From positions 34,255 to 98,254 of the forward strand of contig JADJOP010000024.1 of assembly GCA_016713735.1 (NCBI GenBank): a stretch of DNA of 64,000 nt, written 5' to 3'. A program made the translations under genes and the position numbers. The number at the start of each line of letters is the position of its first letter. The stretch's first letter is position 1. Positions 25,256 to 33,687 of this stretch are shown here, one piece after another. Below the pieces are notes generated by a model. The model saw nothing but the letters and a program-made list of their open reading frames with translations, ran no database searches and was not told where the DNA came from. Source of the stretch: Bryobacterales bacterium. GTDB lineage: Bacteria > Acidobacteriota > Terriglobia > Bryobacterales > Bryobacteraceae.

Positions 25256-26298
25256 AGACCCTTGGCCGGTTGGGCGCCTTCTTACTGCTCCTTGCGCTGG
25301 CGGCGGGAAGCATGGCCCTGTGGCACGCCGGCCGTCCCCACCAGGGGTTCCAGGGCGAGGTCTTCTATGAACTCAAGCGCGGCACCTCGACCCTCACCAT
25401 GGCCCGCGAACTGGCGGCGCTGGGCGTCGTGCGCACGCCCTGGCACTTTCTCAGCGCCCGCCTTCTGCGTCCCCGCGCCGCGTTGCAGGCCGGGGAATAC
25501 CGCTTTGCCGCGGCCGCCAGCGCCCGCACCGTGCTCGACCGCATCGCCCGGGGCGACGTGTACTACGTCGAGCTGACCGTCCCCGAGGGCTCGAACCTCT
25601 TCGAGATCGCCGAGCTGGTGGAGCGCCGCGGGCTGGCCCCGGCCAGGGACTTCCGCCGCGCCGCCGCCGACCCCAAGCTCATCCGCGACCTCGCCCCTGG
25701 GGCGCCGTCGCTCGAGGGCTACCTGTTTCCCTCCACCTACCAGGTCAGCCGGCGCCAATCGGCGGACAGCCTCTGCCGGCGTATGACGGCGGAGTTCCGC
25801 AAGGTGTGGCGCGAGGTGGGCGGGCGAGGTGATCCGCATGAGGCCGTGACGCTGGCCTCGCTGGTGGAGACCGAAACGGCGGTGGCCGGGGAACGGCCGC
25901 TGGTCGCCGGCGTCTACCGCAACCGGCTGGAGGCCGGCATGAAGCTTGACTGCGACCCCACGGTGATCTACGCCGCCCAGTTGGTGAACGCCTGGCGCGG
26001 CGTCATCTACCGCAGCGATCTCGACCGCGCCCATCCCTACAATACCTACCGCAGCGCCGGCTTGCCGCCCGGCCCCATCGCCAACCCCGGCAAGGCCTCG
26101 CTGGCGGCCGCCCTCCACCCCGAACCGACTCGCGCCGTCTACTTTGTCGCCAAACCCGACGGCAGCGGCGGGCATGTATTTACCGAAACCCTGGCCGCGC
26201 ACGAGAAAGCTGTGGCATCCTACCGCCGTGGGAAAGCGAATCAGCGCCACACAGCGACTGCGCCAGTGGCTCGACGAAAACCGGCCCGCCGCCGTTGA
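25252..26298 (+). CDS. mltG: Endolytic murein transglycosylase MltG
   Basis: 348 residues: short cytoplasmic N-terminus, one TM anchor (LGAFLLLLALAAGSMALW), a LysM-like region (about 40-110) and the YceG catalytic domain. Glu206 in LASLVETET corresponds to the catalytic Glu of E. coli MltG; LEGYLFPSTYQV, YRNRLEAGMKLDCDPTVIY and YNTYRSAGLPPGPIANPG are conserved signatures. It cuts nascent glycan strands and is thought to terminate peptidoglycan polymerisation. The GTG start overlaps the ruvX stop. A basic C-terminal tail (RRKPARRR) overlaps the next gene. Confidence 0.94.
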   Translation: MKTLGRLGAFLLLLALAAGSMALWHAGRPHQGFQGEVFYELKRGTSTLTMARELAALGVVRTPWHFLSARLLRPRAALQAGEYRFAAAASARTVLDRIARGDVYYVELTVPEGSNLFEIAELVERRGLAPARDFRRAAADPKLIRDLAPGAPSLEGYLFPSTYQVSRRQSADSLCRRMTAEFRKVWREVGGRGDPHEAVTLASLVETETAVAGERPLVAGVYRNRLEAGMKLDCDPTVIYAAQLVNAWRGVIYRSDLDRAHPYNTYRSAGLPPGPIANPGKASLAAALHPEPTRAVYFVAKPDGSGGHVFTETLAAHEKAVASYRRGKANQRHTATAPVARRKPARRR

Positions 26299-26695
26299 TC
26301 CGGCTCTCTTTGAGCAGATCCGGCGCGCCATTGAGCCCATCGAAGCGGGACGGCTGCGGCGCCTGCTGCGTGAGTCCGGCCTGGCCCTGCATCCGCTTGT
26401 GGAAGGCGTGCGGCAGGAATCACCGGAAGCCCTGGAGCGGACCCTGGCCGCGTTGTCCGAGGTGTATGAGGCCGGCACGCTGGAGATGAAGCGCCGCTGC
26501 CGCGATGAAGTGATCGAAGCCCGCCAGCACGCCTTGTGGGCGCAGGCACGGCTGGCCGGCGCGGAGCGGGCTGAACGGGAAGGGATGCGCGCCACCATGC
26601 TCGTTTGGCTGGAGAACCCGGGCGTCTTTGCGGCCTGGGCGGCGGCGCGGCGGCGGCTGGCCGCTACTGCAATTCCAGAGTCAGAACCTGAATAA
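26228..26695 (+). CDS. Small helical protein of unknown function
   Basis: About 155 residues from a GTG at 26228, overlapping the mltG 3' end by 71 bases. The sequence is strongly helical and Arg/Glu-rich (RLRQWLDENRPAAVDP, RRLLRESGLALHPLVEGVRQ, RRCRDEVIEARQHALWAQ). No signal, membrane segment or known domain. The 3' end overlaps the converging secreted-protein gene by 32 bases. I do not recognise the family. The start could be earlier within mltG (26144) but that would give an improbable N-terminus. Confidence 0.55.
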   Translation: MGKRISATQRLRQWLDENRPAAVDPALFEQIRRAIEPIEAGRLRRLLRESGLALHPLVEGVRQESPEALERTLAALSEVYEAGTLEMKRRCRDEVIEARQHALWAQARLAGAERAEREGMRATMLVWLENPGVFAAWAAARRRLAATAIPESEPE

Positions 26696-26981
26696 CCTCA
26701 CCGTCTAGCGTCCCCGTCGCTTTGGCTTTCAGATCCTTGTCCTTCGTGGCCGCCTTGAGCATGGCCAGCGCCTTGGCGTTGCCGGTCTCATTGAATTTGA
26801 GAAATTTGCCGTCGGCCATCACCAAACCATAGCCGCCCTTGGCGCAGGCAATGGCGCAGGAGCGGGTGTGGCTCGACAGATCCTTGCCCTTGCACATGAC
26901 GTCGACCACGGTGCCGCTGAAGGTCTCCGCGCCGAGCACCCCGCTCGCCAGGGTGATGATCGTGATTACGAGTTTCCGCAT
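26664..26981 (-). CDS. Small secreted cysteine-containing protein (Acidobacteria-type)
   Basis: 105 residues. Signal peptide MRKLVITIITLASGVLGAE, then TFSGTVVDVMCKGKDLSSHTR, SCAIACAKGGYGLVMADGKFLKF and a short C-terminal beta segment. Three cysteines (MC, SC, AC) in the first half suggest a metal- or disulfide-linked loop; the GTVxDxxC start resembles a family of short secreted proteins common in Acidobacteria. The start at 26981 has GGAGGAGG upstream. Function is not known. Confidence 0.75.
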   Translation of the reverse strand: MRKLVITIITLASGVLGAETFSGTVVDVMCKGKDLSSHTRSCAIACAKGGYGLVMADGKFLKFNETGNAKALAMLKAATKDKDLKAKATGTLDGEVIQVLTLELQ

Positions 26982-27206
26982 TTGCTGCCTCCTCCGCCAC
27001 GCTGGCGTTCTGGAAACAGCATCTCCCACCCGTGCCCGGAATCGCAAGCGGGGCGTTCTGAAACCCGCGCGCCCCCTGCCGCATCCACAACATAGTTGTC
27101 AATCCCCAGGGGGGCGAACAAAAAGAGTAGGAATACGGCAAGTTCCCTCTTGCCCGTCACCTGCGGCCGACAGTATACTGGCTTTTTCACGACGAAGATC
27201 GCCTGT

Positions 27207-27485
27207 ATGGCAAGCATCGCTTTCATCCGCGAGGAATTCGATCCCGCCGCTCCTATGAAGGAGGCGGCCATTTTCTATGGCCTCTTCCTGCGCGGTCATT
27301 CGCCGGAATCGCTGCGCCGCGACATCGACGTGCCCAAGCCGGTTCTGGAGAAGTGGATGCGTCCCTACCGCTACGATCCCAACTTCCGCGAAAACCTGAA
27401 GAAGATGTACCACTACCGCAAACGCGTGCTGGCCATCTTCGACGAACTGGTGACCAACGAAAAGAACCGCGCCCGGCTGCAGTAG
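27207..27485 (+). CDS. Conserved-looking small protein
   Basis: 92 residues from ATG 27207 (MASIAFIREEFDPAAPMKEA). It has a compact helical pattern with a possible helix-turn-helix (SPESLRRDIDVPKPVLEKWM) and a basic C-terminus (KKMYHYRKRVLAIFDELV). This could be a small DNA-binding or ribosome-associated protein, but I do not recognise the family. It lies 9 bases before the VOC gene, so the two are probably cotranscribed. The upstream 225 bases contain no other gene. Confidence 0.6.
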   Translation: MASIAFIREEFDPAAPMKEAAIFYGLFLRGHSPESLRRDIDVPKPVLEKWMRPYRYDPNFRENLKKMYHYRKRVLAIFDELVTNEKNRARLQ

Positions 27486-27494
27486 CGCTCCGCC

Positions 27495-27908
27495 ATGCCC
27501 ACCCTCGCCGGGGTCAAGGAAACCGCCCTCTATGTGGACGACCTGCCGCGCGCCGTCCGCTTCTACCGCGATCTCCTGGGTCTGCCCGTGTTGGTGGAGG
27601 ACCTCCGTTTTTGCGCCCTCGACGTGAACGGTCAGCACATCCTGCTGTTGTTTCTGCGCGGCGCTTCGACCGAAACCACGACGCTCCCCGGCGGCTCCAT
27701 TCCGGCCCACGACGGCTCCGGCCCCCTGCACGCCGGCTTCGCCATTGAGCCCTCGCAGTTTGCCGAATGGGAGCGCCACCTGACGGCGAACAGCGTGGAG
27801 ATCCTTTCCTACATGAATTGGCCGCTGGGCGGCAAGAGCCTCTACTTCCGCGACCCCGACGGCCACCTGCTGGAACTGCTCACGCCTGGGGTGTGGCGCA
27901 CCTACTAA
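27495..27908 (+). CDS. VOC-superfamily (glyoxalase/bleomycin-resistance-like) protein
   Basis: 137 residues with the paired beta-alpha-beta-beta-beta layout: ETALYVDDLPRAVRFYRDLLGLP, RFCALDVNGQHILLLF, then HAGFAIEPSQFAEWERHL and KSLYFRDPDGHLLELLTPG. His in LHAGFAI and Glu in HLLELL fit metal ligands of the fold. Dioxygenase, fosfomycin-type transferase or glyoxalase roles cannot be told apart from sequence. Confidence 0.88.
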   Translation: MPTLAGVKETALYVDDLPRAVRFYRDLLGLPVLVEDLRFCALDVNGQHILLLFLRGASTETTTLPGGSIPAHDGSGPLHAGFAIEPSQFAEWERHLTANSVEILSYMNWPLGGKSLYFRDPDGHLLELLTPGVWRTY

Positions 27909-27953
27909 CCCAGCCTTACTGCCGGCGTCCGGCCGATGCCGCTACCATGGACT

Positions 27954-28736
27954 ATGGAACTCCCCATCTACCAGGTGGACGCCTTCACCGACCACGTCTT
28001 TGGAGGCAATCCCGCCGCCATCTGTCCGCTCACCCGCTGGCTTCCCGACGCCACCCTGCAGGCCATCGCCGCCGAGAATAACCTCGCCGAGACCGCGTTC
28101 TTCGTGCCTGAGGGCGACGGCTACCGCCTGCGCTGGTTCACCCCCACCGTCGAAATGCCGCTCTGCGGCCATGCCACGCTCGCCTCGGCCCATGTCATCT
28201 TCCGCCACATCGCCCCGGACGCTTCCCTGCTCCGGTTCCAGACCCTGAGCGGCGAACTCACCGTGGCCCGCGACGGCGAACGGCTCGTGCTCGACTTCCC
28301 CGCCCGGCCCGGCGTCCGCATCGCCCCGCTGGCGGCGCTGCACGAGGCCCTCGGCGCTCATCCGCTGGAGATCCTCAAAGCCCCCTACCACCTGGCCGTG
28401 TTCGCTCGCGAAGACGACGTGCGCTCGCTGCAACCCGACTTCCGCCTGCTGGCCGCCCTCGACCCGGTGACCTGCACCGCGCCTGGTTCGGACGGCATCG
28501 ACTTCGTGTCGCGCTTCTTCGCCCCCTCGCACGGCATCGACGAGGACCCGGTCACCGGCTCAGCCCACTGCACGCTGGTTCCCTACTGGGCGGGACGGCT
28601 GAAGAAGACCACCTTCCGCGCCCGCCAGATCTCGCGCCGCGTGGGCGAGCTGTGGCTGGAGCTGAAGGGCGACCGCGTGTTGATGGCCGGCCAGGGTGTG
28701 GAGTATCTGCGCGGGACGATCACGGTGCCGGAGTAG
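27954..28736 (+). CDS. PhzF-family isomerase/epimerase-like protein
   Basis: 260 residues with the twin diaminopimelate-epimerase-like fold: N-terminal YQVDAFTDHVFGGNPAA, catalytic Glu in NNLAETAFFV, the mid motif RWFTPTVEMPLCGHATLASA, and C-terminal FFAPSHGIDEDPVTGSAHCTL. All motifs are as in PhzF enzymes acting on small aromatic or amino-acid-derived substrates; phenazine synthesis itself is not implied because no other phz gene is nearby. The start at 27954 gives MELPIYQVDAF, the normal N-terminus. Confidence 0.92.
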   Translation: MELPIYQVDAFTDHVFGGNPAAICPLTRWLPDATLQAIAAENNLAETAFFVPEGDGYRLRWFTPTVEMPLCGHATLASAHVIFRHIAPDASLLRFQTLSGELTVARDGERLVLDFPARPGVRIAPLAALHEALGAHPLEILKAPYHLAVFAREDDVRSLQPDFRLLAALDPVTCTAPGSDGIDFVSRFFAPSHGIDEDPVTGSAHCTLVPYWAGRLKKTTFRARQISRRVGELWLELKGDRVLMAGQGVEYLRGTITVPE

Positions 28737-28756
28737 CCGCGCGTCCGTCGCTGCCG

Positions 28757-29719
28757 TTACTGCTGTTGCTGCTGTTGTTGTTGCTGCGAGGCGGCGGCCA
28801 CCATGTCGGTCTCGCTGAAATTGGGCTGGCGGATGGTGGTGAGTTGCAGTTCGTCTTCGGCGGGCGACGAGGAGGGTGTGACGCGCACGGCCACGCTGAG
28901 GGCCGAGGTGGCCGCTCCCTTGAAGATGCCCCGCGTCGGAGGCACATCGGCATAGTCGCGCCCGACGGCGGCGCGGATGTGCCGCTCCGAGGTCATGATG
29001 TCGTTGGTGGGGTCGACGCCGACCCAGTTCAATCCGGGCAGCCAGACCTCGACCCAGGCGTGCGAGGCGCCGTCGAGCGAACGGTCCGGCCGGTCGGCGC
29101 GCGGGCACAGGTAGCCGCTCACGTAGCGCGCGGGGATGCGCAGCGGGCGCAGCAGCGAGATCATGATGTGCGCGAAGTCCTGGCAGACGCCGCGGCGCGC
29201 CGCCAGAGCCTCTTCGATGAGCGAATCGACGCGCGTGAAATCAGGCTCATAGACGAAGGCGCGGTGCAGCCGTTCGTTCAAGTCGCGGATGAGCGAGAGG
29301 GGGTCCATGCGCCGCTCGGCGCCGATCTCCTGGGCCAGCTCGGTCAACCCCTGCGTGGGGTGGGCAAAGCGGCTGGCGTTGAGAAATTCGTTGAACTCGC
29401 CGCGTTCGGCCAGCGCGTCCAGCTCGGCCCAGGCCCCGTTGCCGAGCTTGTTCGGCAGCGGCGAGGGCTCATCCACCTCCACCACCGATTCGGCCAGAAT
29501 CCCCAGCCGCAGGTGGCGGCCGGGCACGTTAAAGTGATGAATCGTGTTGCCCAGGTAGTCGCGGTAGAAGAACACCCGGGCCCGAGGCGAAACGTCGAGC
29601 TTGAACTGAAAACAGCGCTGATGGCCCTCGGTGCGCGGACGCATGCGCACCTCCATGACACTCTCTGAGACAGGAACAGAGTAGTCGAAGCGTGTCAGGT
29701 GGCGGATGGAATAATACAT
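28757..29719 (-). CDS. Transglutaminase-like protein with a C-terminal poly-Gln tail
   Basis: 320 residues. The N-terminal bacterial transglutaminase-like domain (YSIRHLTRFDYSVPVSESVMEV) is followed by the core with Cys179 (RGVCQDFAH), His220 (ASHAWVEV) and Asp236 (VDPTNDI). It is the third gene of a cassette with the alpha-E and ATP-grasp genes, spaced 6 and 3 bases apart; this trio is a known conserved set thought to make or process a peptide or peptide-like modification. The last nine codons encode glutamine, a tail the family does not need. Confidence 0.92.
   Translation of the reverse strand: MYYSIRHLTRFDYSVPVSESVMEVRMRPRTEGHQRCFQFKLDVSPRARVFFYRDYLGNTIHHFNVPGRHLRLGILAESVVEVDEPSPLPNKLGNGAWAELDALAERGEFNEFLNASRFAHPTQGLTELAQEIGAERRMDPLSLIRDLNERLHRAFVYEPDFTRVDSLIEEALAARRGVCQDFAHIMISLLRPLRIPARYVSGYLCPRADRPDRSLDGASHAWVEVWLPGLNWVGVDPTNDIMTSERHIRAAVGRDYADVPPTRGIFKGAATSALSVAVRVTPSSSPAEDELQLTTIRQPNFSETDMVAAASQQQQQQQQQ
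28760..28786 (-). repeat. CAG/CAA microsatellite encoding nine glutamines
   Basis: Nine consecutive Gln codons (mixed CAG and CAA) end the transglutaminase gene, directly before its TAA stop. Such a run can change length by slippage without changing the catalytic core. Confidence 0.85.
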
Positions 29720-29725
29720 GCTCGC

Positions 29726-30688
29726 TCAGGCTTCAATCGCCGTTTCAATCGGGTAGTCAATGTAGACCTGGTGTAGGACGTGATGGATCTGGATGCACTG
29801 CCGCTGCACGTCGGCCAGGTAGGTGCTCAAGCCGTCGGCGAGAATCTCGTCCATCTGCGAGAAATTGAGCGAGGCCTGGAGCCGGCCGGAGAGCCTGTGC
29901 AAGCGGCTCGAACCCTGTGTGGAGGCGCCTTCGGGCAGTTTCTCAAGGGCGATCTGGATGTTGTCCACGGCGTAGCGCACCGAATGGGGAAACTCACGGT
30001 TTAAGAGCAAAAACTCGGCAATGCGGCCCGCGCGCAGCTCAGCCGTGTAGACCTTGCAATACGCTTCAAACGCAGTGAAGCTCTTGAGCAGGCCGATCCA
30101 CTCCAGGTGGTCGCCCTGGTCGATCTCCGATTGCCCGTCGGGGAGATACTCGCGGAAGTGGACGTCGAGCAGCGTCGAGACCAGGCCGGCACGCTCAATG
30201 TAGCGGCCGAGGCGGATGAACTGCCAGCCTTCGCCATGGTTCATCGTCGCCGCCAACAGGCCGCGGAAGAGGTGGGAGCCGGTGATGACGGTCTGCAGGA
30301 AGTCCTGCGGATCGCGATCCTGATAGCCGCCGGCCGATAGCGCCCGCGCCTCGTGGTACATGCGGTTGACCTGCTCCCACATCTCGGAGCTGATCATCTC
30401 GCGCACCTGCCGCGCGTTCTCGCGGGCGACGCTGATGGCGCTCACAATCGACGAGCGGCTGGAGGCGTCAAAGGCCAGCCAGTGGATCAGCCGCGAGTGA
30501 TCCTCGGCGGAGGGCGGCTTGGCGGTGATGCCGAGGCATTGCACCAGCCGCAGCCAGCGTCCGTCGCCTGCCTCCTGGCCCGATTCGAGAATCAGCCCCA
30601 ACTGCACATCCAGAAGCCGCGCCGTGTGCTCGGCGCGCTCCAGATACCGGCTCATCCAATAGAGGTTGTCGGCAACTCGGGATAACAT
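29726..30688 (-). CDS. Alpha-E domain protein (DUF403 family)
   Basis: 320 residues, all-helical, beginning MLSRVADNLYWMSRYLERAEHTARLLD, the signature of the alpha-E family. Conserved Arg/Glu/Tyr segments recur (NARQVREMISSEMWEQVNRMY, RLGRYIERAGLVSTLLDVHF). It sits between the circularly permuted ATP-grasp gene and the transglutaminase gene and is always found with them in known cassettes. Its biochemical role is not known. Confidence 0.92.
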   Translation of the reverse strand: MLSRVADNLYWMSRYLERAEHTARLLDVQLGLILESGQEAGDGRWLRLVQCLGITAKPPSAEDHSRLIHWLAFDASSRSSIVSAISVARENARQVREMISSEMWEQVNRMYHEARALSAGGYQDRDPQDFLQTVITGSHLFRGLLAATMNHGEGWQFIRLGRYIERAGLVSTLLDVHFREYLPDGQSEIDQGDHLEWIGLLKSFTAFEAYCKVYTAELRAGRIAEFLLLNREFPHSVRYAVDNIQIALEKLPEGASTQGSSRLHRLSGRLQASLNFSQMDEILADGLSTYLADVQRQCIQIHHVLHQVYIDYPIETAIEA

Positions 30689-30691
30689 GGC

Positions 30692-32168
30692 TTACTCGTT
30701 CACCACCCACGTGTCTTTGCTCCCGCCGCCCTGCGATGAGTTCACCACCAGTGAGCCCTTCTTCAGGGCCACGCGCGTCAACCCGCCGGGCACGATGGTC
30801 ACCTTGTCGCCGAACAGGATGTAGGGCCGCAGGTCGATATGCCGCGGCTCAATGGCCCCGTCAATGAAGCAGGGCGCCGTGGAGAGCTGAATGGTGGGCT
30901 GGGCAATGTAGTTGCGCGGGTCGGCCAGAATCCGTTCCTTGAACTCGGCCCGCTCCTGCGCCGTGGAGTGCGGCCCGATCAGCATCCCGTAGCCGCCCGA
31001 CTCGCCCACCGCCTTCACCACATACTTGTCGAGGTTGTCGATGACGTGCTGCCGTTCCTTCTCTTCCGTCATCAGGAACGTTTCGACGTTGTTCAGGATG
31101 GGGTCTTCGTTCAGGTAGTAGCGGATGATGCGCGGCACATAGGCATACAGCGCCTTGTCGTCGGCCACGCCCGTGCCGATGGCGTTGGCCAGCGTCACAT
31201 TGCCGGAGCGGTAGGCGTTGAACACGCCGGGCACGCCGAGAATGGAATCGGAGCGGAACGCCAGCGGGTCGATGAAATCGTCATCGACACGGCGGTAGAT
31301 CACATCCACGCGCTCCAGGCCGGTGGTCGTGCGCATGTAGAGGATGTTGTCGTTCACCACCAGGTCGCGGCCTTCCACCAGTTGGATGCCCATCTGCCGC
31401 GCCAGGAAGGCGTGCTCGAAATAAGCGCTATTGAAGACGCCCGGGGCTGAGCAGGACGATGGTCGGATCAGGCCGCCCTTCGGGAGCGAGCGAACGCAGC
31501 GTGGCCAGCAGCGCCTGCGGGTAATGTTCGATCGGCTTGACCGAGGTTTGGCGGAACCACTCCGGGAAGACGCGCTTCATCACCTGCCGCGAGGTGAGCA
31601 TGTAGCTCACGCCGGAAGGCACGCGCAGGTTGTCTTCGAGCACGACAAACTCGCCCGACGGCAGGCGGATCAGGTCCGTGCCGACCACGGTGATGTAGAT
31701 GCCCTTGGGAACGTCGATGCCCCGCATCTCGCGGCGGAAGTGGCGGCAACTGTGGACCATCTCGCGCGGCACGACGTTGTCGTTGAGGATGCGCCCCTCG
31801 TGGTAGATGTCCTTGAGAAACTCGTTCAGCGCGCGGATGCGCTGTTCCAGCCCTCGTTCCACGCGCGACCATTCCGGCGAGGTGATGATGCGCGGCACCA
31901 GGTCGTGCGGGAAGATGCGCTCGGTGCCTTCGTCGCGGCCGTAGACCGTGAACGTGATGCCCTGGTGGAGGAAGCTCTGATCGGCGACCGACTTCCGCCG
32001 CCGCATCTGCTCATCGGGCAGATCCAGCAGGTGCCGGTGCAGCGCTGCGTAGTGATGGCGCGGGACGGATGGGGCGCTGAACATCTCGTCGTAAGAGGCG
32101 CCAAGTTGGTAGCTGGAAAAGGGCGTAGTTGGTTGCATGTGCAAACCACGGGTAGGGGCAGTGCTCAT
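30692..32168 (-). CDS. Circularly permuted type 2 ATP-grasp protein, broken by a frameshift
   Basis: The N-terminal part (32168 to about 31440) starts MSTAPTRGLHMQPTTPF and includes DQSFLHQGITFTVYGR, RALNEFLKDIYHEGRIL and PTIVLLSPG; the C-terminal part (from about 31440 to 30692) has MGIQLVEGRDLVV, RVDVIYRRVDDDF and the GGYGMLIGPH and LSTAPCFIDG segments. Together they give a normal full-length CP-ATP-grasp enzyme of about 490 residues, likely a peptide-bond-forming ligase. The break is an extra G in CCCCGGGCGTC (near 31440); without it the frame reads SPGVFNSAYFEHAF. First gene of the cassette with the alpha-E and transglutaminase genes. Confidence 0.85.
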
Positions 32169-32245
32169 GAGCTTCGGCCTCGGCTCGACGGGGAAGCCCT
32201 TTCTGACGGGGAATCCTCAAAGATACCAATGCGTTGCGAAGGGTG

Positions 32246-33610
32246 TCAAGGGGCGGCAGAACCTGCCGCGAAAGCATACAGCGCCTCCTCCGTGCGCACG
32301 TGCAACACACCGCCCGACAACGCCGGCGTAGCGTAGATGCCTTCGCCCAGGTCATTCACGGCCAGCACCTCCCATTCCGCGCCCGCTTTGAGCACCACCA
32401 GCTTGCCCTCTTCACCGCCGATCCACACCTTGCCGTCAGCGGCCACCGGCGACGACGAATAGCCGCCCAGCGCACCCGCCATACGCGACGCCTTCACCAC
32501 GGCCCCGCTGGCCGCGTCGTGCGTGGTGAGGATGCCGCCGTTGCGCACCACATACAGCACGCCCTGGTAGGCCAGCACGGAGGGCACAACGCTGGTGAAG
32601 TTCTTCTCATAGCGCCACAGCTCGCGCGGCCCGCCGGCGTCGAGCTTGACGGCAAACAGCGCGTTCGGCCCGAGCACCTTGTCGGCGAAGATCTTCCACT
32701 CGTCTTCGGTCACCGTGCCGTCGCGATTGCCGGCGTTCTTGCCGACGTTGTTCAGAATCGGATCGGCGCCGTACTCCTCAGGCGTGAGGCGGCCGTCGCG
32801 GTCGCGGTCCAGTTTCTCCAGGCGCGGGGCAAACGGCGCGGCGGTGTCCACGCCATAACCGAACAGGTAGGCCGTGTCGCCAATCAGCGCCGGGCTGGAG
32901 ACGATGGCCATCGCCAGGCCGGGCAGCGTGAACAGCCGCTTGCCATCGGCGCCGGCGTGCAGCCCCAGCAAGCCGCGGCTGGCTGTCACCAACCGCCCGC
33001 CGTGCACCACCGGCGTGGCCCAGCCTTCGCCCTCTTCGCGCGCCACCTTCCATTTCAATTCGCCATTGCGCATCTGGTAGGCGGCGGTGAAGGAATGCTC
33101 CCACTGGTCGACCACCACCACCACGGAGTCGCCCACAATCACCGGCGAGGCCGAGACGCCCTGCGTATTCACGAACGGGCCGATGGGAGCTTTCCAACGC
33201 AGCTTGCCCGTGGCGTCGTAGGAAAGCAGGCCGTAGTCCTTGAAGAAGACATAGACGTTCTCGCCATCGGTCACCGGCGTGATGGCGGCCTCGTGGTTGA
33301 GGCGATTGGCGATCTCCGTGCGCGGGCGCTCCACGGCGCGCTCCCAGGCGAGCTTGCCCGTCGCGCGGTCAAAGCACTGCGTGTAGAGCTTGCCCTCCTG
33401 CGCCGCCGTGAGAAAGATGTGACGCCGCGAAAGCACGGGCGACGACTTGCCGGGCCTCGCCGCCGTGCGCCAGCGTAGGTTCCGCGCCGGGCCCACCTCC
33501 ACCGGATAGCCCGCTCCCGCCGCGATCCCCGTGCCGTTGGGACCGCGAAACCGGTTCCAGTCTTCGCCCAGCAACACCGCCACTACGAGCATTCCCGCCG
33601 CAACGCGCAT
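32246..33610 (-). CDS. Exported PQQ-like beta-propeller protein with an EF-hand pair
   Basis: 454 residues: signal peptide (MRVAAGMLVVAVLLG), then repeated propeller blades (NRFRGPNGTGIA, HIFLTAAQEGKLYTQCFDRATGKLAWE, LLSYDATGKLRWKAP, VLYVVRNGGILTTHDAASG). Between blades, around 260-320, sit EF-hand-like loops DRDRDGRLTPEEYG and NRDGTVTEDEWK, so calcium binding is likely. Such acidobacterial and planctomycete proteins are extracytoplasmic; whether PQQ is bound is not known. Divergent from the GH106-like gene. Confidence 0.88.
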   Translation of the reverse strand: MRVAAGMLVVAVLLGEDWNRFRGPNGTGIAAGAGYPVEVGPARNLRWRTAARPGKSSPVLSRRHIFLTAAQEGKLYTQCFDRATGKLAWERAVERPRTEIANRLNHEAAITPVTDGENVYVFFKDYGLLSYDATGKLRWKAPIGPFVNTQGVSASPVIVGDSVVVVVDQWEHSFTAAYQMRNGELKWKVAREEGEGWATPVVHGGRLVTASRGLLGLHAGADGKRLFTLPGLAMAIVSSPALIGDTAYLFGYGVDTAAPFAPRLEKLDRDRDGRLTPEEYGADPILNNVGKNAGNRDGTVTEDEWKIFADKVLGPNALFAVKLDAGGPRELWRYEKNFTSVVPSVLAYQGVLYVVRNGGILTTHDAASGAVVKASRMAGALGGYSSSPVAADGKVWIGGEEGKLVVLKAGAEWEVLAVNDLGEGIYATPALSGGVLHVRTEEALYAFAAGSAAP

Positions 33611-33687
33611 TGCCGAATTGTGTCACAGCCCGCCGCCCAAGCCCGCCGCTGGTTGCGGCCCGGCGCGAATCACGATGGAATAAACGC

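Noticed and set aside
27954..28736. Phenazine biosynthesis cluster
   Set aside because: Only a PhzF homologue is present; the family is widespread without phenazine genes.
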